This document shows, one piece after another, positions 1 to 13,000 of a stretch of DNA of 64,000 nt. Below the pieces are notes generated by a model that did not search any database, was not told the origin of the DNA, and saw only the letters and a program-made list of their open reading frames with translations. Made by a program: the position numbers and the translations under genes. Source of the stretch: Phorcus lineatus (taxonomy: Eukaryota; Mollusca; Gastropoda; Trochida; Trochidae); contig OV121094.1 in NCBI GenBank assembly GCA_921293015.1, positions 32,672,054-32,736,053 of the forward strand, given 5' to 3'. Each line of letters starts with the position of its first letter. The first letter of the stretch is position 1.

Positions 1-3000
1 TTTTCAAATAACAAGCCAACTGTAAAATCATTCAATAAAAAGAATATTTTCCAAAATAATACGAAGATAAAAAAAAAATTGTAACTATTTCAACAATTAT
101 CTGATCAATATCTGAAACCTCGTTTACAGATAAAATATTTTTTCCATGACCTCATCTGACTATAGATGAAAAAACGTCCTTGAATATCTTCTTCACATTC
201 TGTAAGAATATCAAATATAGACCAACTTGTCATAACTGTCATCCTAAGCTCTTCTCGAACAATGATACTGTTATTATTTATTCCGAAAGGTAAACCCAAT
301 ACATCACAACCGTGACCTCGCTAATCCAGATTAACTCCCTTGCCTCAGATCTCCGAGAGATAAGCCAGTGCACAAAGGGATTAATGTTTCGAGGGGGATA
401 TAGTGAGAAAGTTGACAAGGATTTTCTTATCGCCCTGCAAGTTTTTCAGGTGAGCTTCAGGACTATTGTGTGATTGTGAAACACCTGATTCAAATGTTAC
501 ATAAACTCAGGTAACCGTGGTTAGACGGACTTCATTTCTTTGTGAGAAAGGTGACACATAAAAAGATCAAAGAATCCATTGCTATTTGAATTAAAACTAG
601 CTTGAGCTGTTTTTTTCACATAAGTGTTGTTAACAGGAATGTTTTGTTTTTCTTGTGTTCATGATCTGAATGAAATTGATGTTATTTTATGTATTTTGCT
701 ATGTTGAATCAAAATTAAAGTGAAATAGCAGATTAACACATCAATTTTAACATCAGTGGTTTTGAGTCCTTAATTTTAAGTTATGTGAACAATTCTAAAA
801 CTTATTTTTCAGGACTTTCACTTCACACTCGCTGACTAGTTGACAAATGAGAAAGCTGAAACTAGCAGTGTTAAAATTCTGAGGATGCATCCTTTCAAAA
901 GAACACTTTTAAATTTAGAAATGTCTTTAAAAAACCTCTTCACAGCATAAATCAAAATTGAAAAGGGAGATTTTAAAATATTTACAACTATAATCTGATC
1001 CATAAATAACAGCTTTTCGGGAGATAATTTAAATTTCAATCACAAAAAAAGCAATTCTTGTCAATATGCCACCAACAAAAGCAATCGGAATTCACATCTC
1101 TAAATTTCAGGTGAAATTGGATAATAAACCGTTGGACATTTCTTGGGATATTGAGGATATCAAACCACATCAAACGCCAGAGAATAACCTTTACCACTCA
1201 AGTCTAAAATCCTCGAACCTAAAACAGATCTCCTGCTTAAAATTGCCTGCCCTGAAAACAGGGAAATAAAACGGAGAGATTAGAGCGGCAATAACAGTGA
1301 TGCAACTTCACAATAACTGCAGCTCTCGCTGTGGAATTGCTGATGGCAAAAACAGATTCGGCATTGCATTTCTCTCCTAATGAAAACATAGTACCCAGCT
1401 TGGAAAACATAAACTGCATAGAGTGTCTCAGCTTAGCCACTAGTGGAGATATATCAGTGGATATTGCATGCCACCTCCGACGATAAAACTTGTAAAGAAG
1501 TAGGCCATGGTTGGTTCTTGTAACAATACCCTCTGTTGAATCTTGAAGATATGTTTGCTAGTTCTGAACACTGGAAATACCACCAATATCTACGGCTTGC
1601 AACAATATGTTTCATAAATTCGTTATTTTAGTTATACCGGAGACAAATTGAAAATTCTATGTTATTCAATGCGAGTTGTGATGTTGAAGACATGGAGATA
1701 AAAAAACATATCACAATGACTTATAAAGATTAATTCCACACATGTCTATGCCCTATTTTCAGAGTTCTGAAAAATATTTTTAAAATTATTACTTTTAGAC
1801 AAACATCTTGATTTTGTTCACAGTAAAAAATCACTTACTTTTAGACAAACATCTGGATTTTGGGCACAGCAAACATGATTGAAGTCAATGATACAATTAT
1901 CATGATACAGACAACATAATATCATACGAATAACACCAGATTGAATATCATATATTTGACTATCATATATTGTCCACTCTAAAATTGACATTATGATCTT
2001 TTTCACTGAATCAGAGAAATCTATGCTGTTACCTGAAAGAGTGCCGGAAAATCAGTTTTAGAGTGTTCAATTTACTGGAATCAATACTCGTTAGCACAGA
2101 TGCAATTTGTCAAAGCTTTCCTGTAATTGATATGGAAAATTTATTTCTAGCACCTACACACTACCTTTGCAATTTGCCATAACTTTACACAGTAAAATAT
2201 ATAGACCCATGGTCACAGCAAATCAAACAGAAAATTCATCTTGAAACAATCTCTCAGATTCCAGGACATAGACTCAATTCCCACAAATAGAAAGCAAACA
2301 TGGAATGACTCAGGAGCACGGTTAATAGAAATTCAGCATCATTACCGCAGACAATAAAAGGATCAGCACTAAATGAAGACAGAGTTTGTTTAACACAACC
2401 TGTCGGATCCATGAGATGAGACATCAAAGAGAGCCTGTCGTGAGATATCTCCTTTGCATTTCAATCTCGACCCACGTTCAGGTAACTCACCTGACTGGGA
2501 TCGCTAACAGGTGAAAACAATTACTGCATAACGCTAAAAAATACCTTGAAATCAGATTGAAGCAGATGTGCATATTAACTTGATGCCACGTTTTCAGTAT
2601 TTAACTTGCATTATGATGACTGACGATACTAGGAGCAATATGTTTTTGAAAGGCCTACAGGTGAAAACAATCACTGCACAATATAAAAAATACATTTAAA
2701 TCTGTTTTTAGAAGATGTTCACATGACTATTCATGTTACTCACACATTTTCACTAATTTGACTTAACATGGACTTCGTAGAGAAAATCACAGGTCTATCA
2801 GATTAATTCAAGTTGAAATCTGTAAGCTTTTGCAGGAATAATAATAGCAAAGTGAGATGATTTAGAGTTTGACTCTAGTCAGTGTCCAATCTAGGACTGG
2901 AAAAAATGAGTCGCCGCGAGATACGAGTTAAGGATTGTTTATAAATTGATTATATTTTTTCCTTGCCAACTGAGCTTAAAAATTCCCTCCTTATGAAAAA

Positions 3001-3452
3001 TAACGCTTTTCTGCAAGGACTGTATCACTATTAAAAAAATACAGGTCAAAATTACCATGTGTGACAAATCAAGGAGTGACTTTTATTTAAGACGATTGTA
3101 ATTTTCTTCAGAGTGAATCGCGCGCTCTAGATTGGAAACTGCTACATAGAGCAATATGGTATTTTAAGTGAAGGGGGGTCGTAGTTACAGTATTACATTG
3201 ACAATGTCCTGTTTAGAGGTGATTAGTACATGTATTTACATGAAACGTTATGTATATTTTAAAGTGTTTGATTTGAATAATTACTACATAGAGACAACCT
3301 GCGGAAAGTGGTCTTTTCAAGTCTAAGGTGAAACCACTGAGTTTTTGTAAGGAGTTAATTTGTGAGGATGGATGACTTGAAATCGGGGGATTTAAAGCGC
3401 AATGTTACTGCAAGGAGAAAGGCTGCCACAAAATCATGGCTGCGCCTTGTAG

Positions 3453-3738
3453 TAGGGCTGTGCAATATTACCTGTTTACCGGTTTATACCGGTCCAGAAC
3501 CATGCAATACGATTATCGCGATATGGTTTCAATTCTGCAATATATTTAGCCTCCTTTCACGAAGCAACCTTAACATCTTTTTTGGTAACAAATTCAACAA
3601 CAAAACGATGTTTTACACGGTGAGCTGTACATATTTAGGCAGAATCATTTCAGTCAATATATCGCAATATGTATTGCAATATCTCTCAAATTATTGCAAT
3701 ATATTGCAATATGAAAATCAGGGCAATATCCAGCCCTA
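3453..3738. mobile_element. hAT-type MITE with perfect 8-bp target duplication
   Basis: The 286-bp element begins TAGGGCTG and ends with the inverse, CAGCCCTA. It is flanked by identical 8-bp copies of CCTTGTAG (3445-3452 and 3739-3746). Eight-bp duplications and TAGGGCTG termini are typical of hAT elements. The interior is rich in CAATAT repeats. It has no coding capacity for a transposase; the 139-residue ORF that spans it (3362-3781) is fortuitous. Confidence 0.85.
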
Positions 3739-4494
3739 CCTTGTAGTAATACCTATGCCCTTCAACAGGGACTTTAATTAGTGAACTGTGGGTGGTTATG
3801 TATTGATTTCAATGTATTATCTCATGCAAGCCTTACTAGCTAAAAAAGTCACCAACTGCAGATACAGTTGCAAAGTCGTTTGAACATGAGACCTTTGATA
3901 TTAAGTCAAACGTGCTCCCCACTGTGTTATCTCAGATTGAGGGAAATATTAGTCTCAAGTTGTTCATAGATTAAACATACAACTCTTGAACATGAACCTA
4001 TCGTATAGTTTGTATACCATTAAAGAAACAAAGATTTCCCTTAAACAGAAATGATGAATGCTATGGTCACTTTTTATAATGATACTAGATTTTTACTCAA
4101 AGATCGCAACTCAATATGAATAACTCATTTTTATAGATTTATGAACGGATTGGTTTTATTTCTCCCAAAACCAAAATTAAATCTTTTTAGTTATTTTTTA
4201 AATCTATCTAAAAGGATAAAAACTTGAAAGAATGAATGATTGTTTGAAATCTCAATGATGATCAATGAAATCTCTCTTATATTGAAGCATCTTACACCTC
4301 AATTAAAAGTTTATCACTGGAAGGTAATCTCCTTACCTTCTTAAAGAATGATTTTCAAGAAAAATGAATGAATGTAGCAGTAATGTAATAAAGAAAACAC
4401 ATACAACATCTTTTAATAATATTTTACCTCCTCTAGTCAAAGTCTCATTCAGAAAGAACAAATCTATCAAAATATTTACTTCTTAGATTATAAG

Positions 4495-4583
4495 TGCTGT
4501 GTCCCTTTTGGGATTTGAACCTAAACCCTCAAGTCAGGTAATAAACAAAAGCACTGACTGTAACTACAGCTTAACCACACAAC
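4495..4583 (-). repeat. tRNA-like (SINE-derived) remnant
   Basis: Read on the minus strand, this contains GGTTCAAATCCC, a good Pol III B-box, preceded by a weak A-box-like GTTAAGCTGTAG. There is no complete cloverleaf, so a degraded tRNA-derived SINE head is more likely than a tRNA gene. Confidence 0.4.
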
Positions 4584-5572
4584 TACCAGGCCTGAATAAA
4601 ACAATTTTATTTCTACATTATTCATCTACAGAATTTAACTTGACTAACTTAACAAATACCCCAAGAAAAACTCATATGCGTAACTCAATTTGGTTCAACC
4701 AAGTTCCAGTTTTCAAGTTAACCCCGTCAAAGCTGCATGTGAACTAAGCTGCAGACCATTCCTGTTGCACAGAGTCAATCACTTCTGGCTTAAGCTGAGG
4801 AATCTCGAGGTTTGAAGTCCATAATTTCCCATTAGTTTTAATTATGTATATCTAATCAACTGACTTCCAACAGAGACTGCAGAGTTCAAAGTAAATCCTC
4901 TTCATTCAGTATTTAGTTACTGCAAAGCAGATCAGAAGATGAAAATTCAGCCAAACTGCTAAAATCCTGACCTTTATGATAAAGGTATATTAGATGAAAA
5001 ACTTTCATTTGTAAAACAGACATCAAAAGTTGTATGTAGATACTGAAATTAGATGTAATTTCTTTCAAAATGAAATCTCTTGTACAATGCCAGCTAAACT
5101 TGTACATTGCAGGGAGAAAGCATACAAAGTCTGACAGCAAACTTGTGACTTTCATAGCAGTGAAAAATGAAAGAGGCTAACAAAATATTGCCAGTGATGC
5201 CATTAATAACAATGAAGTGTCCCATAGGTGAACTTGGTGTGTTTGTTCTACTTTTAGGGGGACATTAAGATATGTTCAACTATGTTTATATATCTTGACA
5301 ATTTAAAAAAACACCAATTTACTTTCCCTTTAACCTTAAGCAACTGCATGAAAAACAGTTCTTAGAAGCATCAAAACCCAGACTTCTCCTTTCAAAACCA
5401 AGAATGTTAAGCACTGAATCAAGAACTTTTAGATTATCTCAAAACCTAAAACTTTTTATTGAACAAAAACGCTATGGTGATAAAAAAACCTATCCAATCA
5501 AGAAACAAATCTAATTTTGACAGCTGAGCCATGTCTGAAACTATTATATATAACGTATTCAAAAATTCTTAC

Positions 5573-7766
5573 CCAGGAGACCACACGTCCATTGAAGCAG
5601 GGTAGATGCGCTTCGTCATCTATTATTTCTTCTTTGACCACCCTGCAAACAAAAAACAAATTAGACAATATATTCACAAATTTGTGGCAAGAAAATCTAG
5701 ATTATAGTTCAGTATATATAGTTATTTGCAGTATTCAAGGATGTAATTGAATATTGCGTTATGTAGACTATCTGAATGAGAACCTAGACTGCATTATAGG
5801 CTTTTGGTCATGATGCACGACAACAAAAAGTCATGCAGGCTTATTTTTAGGAAGGATATCATAAAAAAAAACATGATAACCAACATTTGATCTTACATTG
5901 GTCATTTCAATAAACCAATATATTGAATGTCTGACATGATAGGGGTCAATTTTATCCATTTTTTTGGTGCCTAAAGCAACTGTTCAAGATAACAAGTTGA
6001 TATCTCAAAAAGGTGTGAAGCCTTGTAGTCTATTATAACTTCGGGTATGCCACAGGTATCTGACTGTGCTGCTAATATCTGCTATGATAAACTCAGAACT
6101 ATGTAATGCTATGTGCATCATATCTAATGGATAAGCATTTCCTTTTTCACTGAAGACATACGCCAAGCCCTATTTTCACAAAGCTCCCCAAGTGCTAAAT
6201 GCATCTCTAACAAAGAGTTATAATGTTTAGTTTCGCTCATCTCAGTGTAAGGGAGCTGTGTGCAAATGGGCCTGTGTCTTCAAAACGCCTTAGCTCTGTC
6301 CAGCACTAGTTGTGAGAGTATGTAGAGGTCATAAGCACCAGGGGGGCTAAGTCAAGGAATTATGGTATAACTATACCTCAGCACCAAGTGATAAATGATA
6401 CTGGTAACTCATCGCCATAACATTTATTTGTGATGAAAGTTAATATTAGGCCGATGTTGCCTTTGTCCGAAATCAGTTTAATAAATTGTTTGAATTCATT
6501 CATCTGCTAAATATCACTACAAATTGTAAACAGCATATTTCCAAATATCAAGATACGTTTATGCTAAAGCTCTTGGTATCTCAATAAATAAGAGGCAGAT
6601 TGACCTTATGTGTAATTAATTAGATATCCCAGACATCACATCGTAAAACCAATGACTTTTATGATACGTCAAAATTTATTGCCTTGATACATACAAAGAG
6701 ACCTACCTGTGCTCTGACATATAACAAGCAATTACATCTTTATTATCTATATAATTCATATCATTAACAGCTTCAATTCAATCTGTAAATGTAGACAAGT
6801 TTATTTTTCTCTGACTCGGTAACTTTCTGCTTGCTTTGTCAAATTATTTCAATATAATGCTCTTGAAGCTATGAATGGATGCAGCTGGTAATGGAAAGTT
6901 TAACATGCACACTGCTGAATGCAGGTTTTGTTGCAGACACGGGACTATAGCCATTAAGACATTGAATCGTTCAACCTATAGAAAACAATAATTTAGGTTG
7001 GTGTGAAATGTAACTGTTTCATAAAATTATATATTCATAGCTGATACCCTTTAAAAAAACTTAGTAATTTGTGACCAAAATATCCATCATAACGCAATGC
7101 AAACATGAAAAAGAATTGTGCTTTTACAAATGTAACCAAGCGAGTTAGGTCTGCATAAGATACACTGAATGCATATGTTTTTAAATGCTTAAGATATATG
7201 CCTTATCATAAAGTATTAAATGAAATGAGCAAGACTAACTCCCAGTCTTTATGATGTGGAGGTTGAAACATCAAGTGCCTGTTATTTTGACAACATAAGC
7301 AGAAATCAAAAAGAAAATAACAATCAGAATCTACACATTAATAAGTCTTAATAATCTAAAAACGAAACATACACCCATTACATTTTGAATGGTGCGTATT
7401 TTGTCTAAATCAAAGCATGGTGCAACGATGAGATTCACATTGATGTAAAAAGTGCTTGCACCTTATGGCGTGTGTTTCGCCATTTTTGTCGTTGCTTCAA
7501 AGACATTTTCAATCAAAATGCATGCATAAAGTAGCAAACATGTATCAAAATACTGCAGCTTTGTGACATCTGCATTAGTTGATTCTGATTGTCCAAATAA
7601 CTTACCCAAAGTCATCGTCCATCGACTTAAAAAAGAACTTGTAGTTCGGGCGGTTGAGAGCATTTTTGAAATCTCCCAAAGTTACACGATCGGCGGGGAC
7701 AGGGAGTTTGATTAGATATGGAGTATCCTCATCGTCAATATGGTAGATGATTTTCGTCTCCCCCAT
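5573..7766 (-). CDS. DVL: Dishevelled (DVL) homolog, 5' part: DIX domain exons 1-2, gene continues off the left edge
   Basis: Dishevelled is the cytoplasmic Wnt-pathway adaptor. Its N-terminal DIX domain polymerises head to tail and recruits Axin. Two coding exons are visible on the minus strand: 7766-7606 (ATG to donor GTAAG) and 5642-5573 (acceptor TTTGCAG, donor GTAAG). Phases agree (2, then 0), giving 77 residues from MGETKIIYH to RVVSW. Family landmarks are [31 protein letters not shown] and VVKEEI. Y17, F33 and V56/K57 align with human DVL2 Y27, F43 and V67/K68, known DIX interface residues (alignment from memory). An in-frame upstream ATG at 7850 would add 28 residues, but homologs start at M(G/A)ETK, so 7766 was chosen. 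The PDZ and DEP exons are absent: 1-5572 reads as a large second intron. The gene is head-to-head with MIB2. Confidence 0.93.
5643..7605 (-). other. Dishevelled intron 1
   Basis: This interval is bounded by donor GTAAG at 7605-7601 and acceptor CAG at 5645-5643 on the minus strand. A decayed hairpin lies near 6165-6285, where AGACATACGCCAAGCCC and GGGCCTGTGTCT face each other as imperfect inverted arms, suggesting an old MITE. Nothing else was recognised. Confidence 0.7.
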
Positions 7767-9985
7767 CCCGGAGGAAGCGCGGAAACAACTGATATCCTGA
7801 TGTTGATCTTCCTTGATGAACAACAAAATGGCGACCAAATATTTTCCCAATGTCTCTCACTGTCTGTCAGAACGAGGCTCGTCGGGGGATGAATGATCTC
7901 ATATTCAGGTTCATTTCAAAGTGATACTTTTCGCACAGCAGACTTTAAGTCCAGGCATCAGAGCTTTAAAATGCAATGTTGTACCAAACTGAACTTATAA
8001 ATATAAAGTTATCCCACTTTTACTCTTTCACTGACAAGAGCAGTGATTTCTTCGGAGATGAGGTCATACTCCTGTCCAACCCCGGTGCATAGTAATGCAA
8101 TACCCCATAGTATTGATCAAACTTGCACAAATAATGAAATAGTTTAACATTGAGATAATATAAAGAAAGCAAAATCTGCGTTAAAACTTGATTGAGAAAG
8201 TTCAAGTTGCATCCTATTCTGAAAACTGTTGGGCGGTTTGGAGGGAAGAATTACATGAATAATCAGTGGGGGTTTAACAAAAAACGTAACAGCCGTCAAC
8301 AAGCCATGCACCTCGGTTAACCATTCGCGGCAAATAATTTGGGTCTGGATGAATGAATGTTCTTTATCCCGGACTCGCGCACCTGTCCAAATAAAATTTT
8401 TGTAATTAAAATGTTAATATTGTTAACATTTATTAATACCACAAATAATAAGATATAAAAGTTACTTTGTCAGTTAAAATGAAATACTGTAGATCGACGA
8501 TTAAAAAAATATATTTGTGCGGGACTGTCGTGTGATGTAGACCTCTCCTTGGAAAGTTGATGATAGTGGAAGTGTCAAAATTTACAGTTAAACACGTTGT
8601 TTTGTTGTATTTTGATAATTTACATGTTAGTCCATCACTCAAATATTTTAATAATCATTCAAGCTCCGAAACTGCTGTCGAGTGGCCTCGATCTCTTGTG
8701 AGTAAAAGCGAAGGTATGTAAATAAGTCAACATTAGACTCGTATGTTATTTAGGTCCTTTTCTAGACATTTTTTCACGTTAAATATTTTCATACCAACCG
8801 ATTTTCCAGAAGATGGTTACGATGAAGGGTTATGAAAACAATTTTCAAATTCTTGTCAACAATATATTTCAGTTGTCCATGCTTTTCCTCTTCAGTAACC
8901 TGACATTTTCATAATCTTGACATTTATGAGGCCTACAATGATAACGGATGTTCTAAAACTATAATATCATATTGTTATGATAAAATAACTTAATCAAATA
9001 GAGCACAGGCTGGTTTTTGGTTTTATACTGTACCAATGGTAGAAACTAACCATGAATAAATAAAATAGCCATTTAAAATCCTATAATGTGTTTTGACATA
9101 AGAGAAGTGTCATTTTGGTATTTGTATTTGTAATGATGCAAACATAGTTCATAAAGATGAATAAGTTTTAGAACCTGTAAAGAATTATTTCATCTGTTGG
9201 AATGTGTTTTGTTATTCATAATAATCCACCCCATGAAGCAGTAAACATTTACTCCAAAATGCATATCTTTACAATGAGGAAGTTGCTATGTAAGATTCTT
9301 GCTAACAAGTTAATGGCTTTTCTCTTCTGAGTGGTAAATAACATTAACCACAACTTGTTGATAATGAGAAGATCCATTCTTTGGCCACCCACTGATGATA
9401 GGATATCGTGTAGAATCTAGAGCTGCCTGTAATGGTTACAATGCTTTTGTAGAGTCATGTTAATCCTTTAGTTAGAAACAAAGAATATCTATACTGGCAA
9501 TAACTTTTCTCTATTTGTAGAATGAAAACTCAAGAATAATCCAAGTACTGTATTTGTACATGATTGAAATTCATAAAAAAAGCATTGATATTTAAAGAAT
9601 ATTGTAATGTCTTCTATGAAAATATAACATGCACTTATGTAGTAGTAATCATTAACATTTTTCTTTTTGTTTGAAGAATTAAACACTTGATTTAATTTGA
9701 GACATGTTTGTTATGACAACTGAATGGTATAATTATTTGATTACTTGATTATTTTATTTCTCAGTAAAATACACGACAATATCCTTAAAAGCTCTTGCCA
9801 ATATATCTATGATAAATCTGTATCTTCTCTAAGGGTATTCTGCATTATCATTTAAGGGTTTTTGAATTTTACCTTCATCACAAAAACTTTAAAGAAGTTC
9901 TGTATTGACAATGGGATACTTATTAATCACGATTCTGAGCAAAGATAATTCAGAATTTCCACAAACTTATGCAAATCTCTTTCAG
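7767..9985. promoter_or_regulatory. Divergent intergenic region between Dishevelled and MIB2
   Basis: The two start codons point away from each other and lie 2.24 kb apart. The 130 bp just upstream of the Dishevelled ATG are visibly more GC-rich than the surroundings. The MIB2 first coding exon is preceded by an acceptor (CTCTTTCAG, ending 9985) with an in-frame TGA shortly before the ATG. A non-coding MIB2 leader exon therefore probably lies in this interval; one candidate ends at a GTATGT donor near 8713. No TATA box was identified. Confidence 0.5.
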
Positions 9986-10005
9986 TCAATTGATGTTGCT
10001 GAGCA

Positions 10006-13000
10006 ATGGAAGTTGGTTTGCGCTGTGTTCGGGGCCCTGACTGGAAGTGGGGAGTTCAAGATGGCGGCGAGGGGCATATCGGAACTGTTGTAGAGATCGG
10101 CAAACCTGGAAGCCAGACGTCTCCGGACAAAACAGTCGTCGTCCAATGGGACTCTGGAGCTAGAACTAACTATAGAGTTGGTTACCAGGGGGCATATGAC
10201 CTGCGCATACTGGACAATGCTCCAATAGGTTGGTCGCCATTTTCTTTTTAGGTTTTAGTTGTTCAAAGAGGAGACTTTGTCAAAGCATTTAATGACTCAT
10301 TGATTTTAATGAAAAATAGCTTCACCCTCCTCTTTCAATTTCATAAAGTTTTGCTCATTTTCTTTCATTGGAAAATCCCTTTAAAACGTAAATCAGTATT
10401 GGGATAAAGTTTCTTAGAAATTGAAATTTACAATCCCTTTACAAAAGTATAATTAACTTGTTGCATTGTTATTCGAATATATATATATATATATATATAT
10501 ATAGTCATTTGTTTATTGCAGGTGTAAAACATACGAACATAATCTGCGATGCGTGCAAGAAGCAGGGTATACAAGGCATGAGATGGAAGTGCACGAAATG
10601 CCATGACTTTGACCTTTGCACTCTGTGCTACATGTCCGACAAGCATGACCTCAATCATTCCTTCCTTAGATTTGAGTCTGCCAGTTCTAAAGGGTAAGTC
10701 AAAGATTCGAAGAGATTATCTGGGTCTTCTTTTTTTCTGATAGGGTTGCATCCTAATACATGTTTTTTCAAGATTCCTGAAGCTTACCCCTCATGAATGA
10801 AATTACCAAACAATGTGTCACCAATAGTGGTCAAGACTCTGTTAAAGGGCCTGTTCTATTGACTTTTGAGAGGACCGCCATTTTGTTTTTTGTGTTTGTG
10901 AAATAATGAGAAAACTGTATTTTCACATATGTTAATATGTAGTCCAAAACCATAGGATAGAATAATGTATTGATAGATTTACAAAAATTTAGCAATAGTT
11001 ACTCCTTAATAAAATAACAAAGAGAAAGTCCCTTCAAATTGGTTTTCAATAAAAAAATCCTAATAATAAGACAAAGTTTCTAGAACTGTATATCGCATGC
11101 AGGTACAAGATGTCAAAGCGAGTGACGGCGAGCCGATTACAGTCGTGGGGTATCTGCACAGGAGCCAAGGTCGTACGGGGACCCGACTGGGATTGGGGCA
11201 ATCAGGATGGTATGCTTCTTAGAATGTCATTGATTAAACTAATTCTAAAAACAAGAAAAAAAAATTATAAAAAGAATTTTGTTAAAAAAAAATGAAAATC
11301 TTAATTTTTCTCAAATTTAAACATTTCCTGAATATAATTCTAAAAAGTCTTCGAAATAAAAAAATTGGAATAATGATATGCATGATGAAACTAATGTCTT
11401 TGAATATGGAAAGGAATAAATGATTTTCCTTATTTTTATTTTCTAGCTTATAGGTTTTTAAAAATTCTCATACTTATACGCTGTCCTTCAATATCAAACA
11501 TACAATTTTGACCTTTTTTATAGTTGAAATTTGAATTATTCAAAATATACATTAATATCCACAGGTGGTGAGGGTAAGATCGGTAAAGTCACGGACATTC
11601 GAGGCTGGGACTCGGAGTCAAGTCGGAGTGTGGCCCACGTGACCTGGTCGTCTGGGTCAACCAATGTGTACCGCGTAGGTCACAAGGGCAAGGTCGACAT
11701 TAAATACACGCAGGCTGCGGCTGGTATGATGTACTACAAGGATCATTTGCCGGTACTAGGTATGTGTATTGTAAACATTAGGTCTTCTAATATTATTTGT
11801 GGGTTTTTTTATAAATCAAGTAACATGTATAATATTTGATCCTTTCGAATGAGTGTGTATAGAAAGTATGAATACCAACTCTGATTTCGAAAATGCCTAC
11901 CAGAGGTCTCTGAAGCTCTGAATGTGTGTTATGTTTGTCAAATTGTTATCCAAAAACATTTGACAATTCACACAAAAGAATCTTGTAATTTCTATGAGCT
12001 TCTGACTTGTATGCTGACTGAGGACCTATGGCAATATATACAGATCAAATTGTTTGAATTGGTTTAGGGCTATGAAAGCAACATTAAAGACAGTGACAAC
12101 ATTGTCTATTTTTGTCACAGGAGAGTTTGTAGAGACGGCAGGCCCGGGAATCGTGTGCCAGTTCAAAGTCGGGGACAAAGTTCGATGCGACCTTGAGGTC
12201 GAGATTCTCAAACAGATGCAGGAGGGACACGGAGGCTGGAACCCACGCATGGCGGAGGTAATTAGTATCAGTCATATATAAATGCTTTAGTAGGAATGAA
12301 ACGGTTTACAACTACAGTGATTGAACTGGGGTAATTTCCTTTCAGTTCCTGTCCTTTCTCAGGGTAAAAGGTAAACGCTCTCGCTCCATATATATACCCT
12401 GGGTTATAACCCCACTTAACGTAACACGCTTTGACCTATGATCCAGCTAATTAAACAGTTTTAATTGCGATGGTTCACCATAAAATTTAGCCAACTACAG
12501 AGTGCCTCCTATACCACAGTTGGCTTTCACTCAAGCTGGATAAAATAAAATGATATTTGCATTGAATGATGTAGGCGTGGTAAACGTTTTAAAACACTGT
12601 TTTGAAAACCTGTAGGAGTTCTGCAGCGATCAACTTTTCATACCAATTTTTTTCCCCAGTATGTGGGAAAGGTTGGAACAGTGCACCGGATCACCGACCG
12701 TGGAGACGTGAGAGTCCAGTATGACAATTGCACTAACCGGTGGACATTCCACCCAAGTGCTCTGACCCGTGTGCACATGTACGGACCGGAAGATGTGGTC
12801 AAGATTCTGGACAACCTGGCCCAGGTGAAAGAACTGCAGAAGGACCACGGGGAGTGGACCGACACCATGAAGGCTGTGAGTTCAAGTCTGTTATGCATTT
12901 GCGAGGCGTATTGATTCGTAAACTGTTCTCTACCAAAAGCCTTCCAAGGTACAAGGTTTTTTTCTTGTGTATTGAATACACTTTAAGTAACTGGCTGTAA

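Larger units (their letters stand above)
1..5572 (-). other. Presumed Dishevelled intron 2 (non-coding in this window)
   Basis: This AT-rich stretch follows the donor of the second Dishevelled exon. Both strands were read for a Ser/Pro-rich third Dishevelled exon and none was found. The short ORFs are not preserved-looking. Contents that can be named are a hAT-type MITE at 3453-3738 and a tRNA-like SINE remnant near 4495-4583. Confidence 0.55.

Noticed and set aside
3362-3781. 139-residue plus-strand ORF
   Set aside because: It runs through a hAT MITE and both target duplications; its length is fortuitous.
7463-7850. Longer Dishevelled N-terminus from the ATG at 7850
   Set aside because: The extra 28 residues have no family counterpart; the homologous start is MGETK at 7766.
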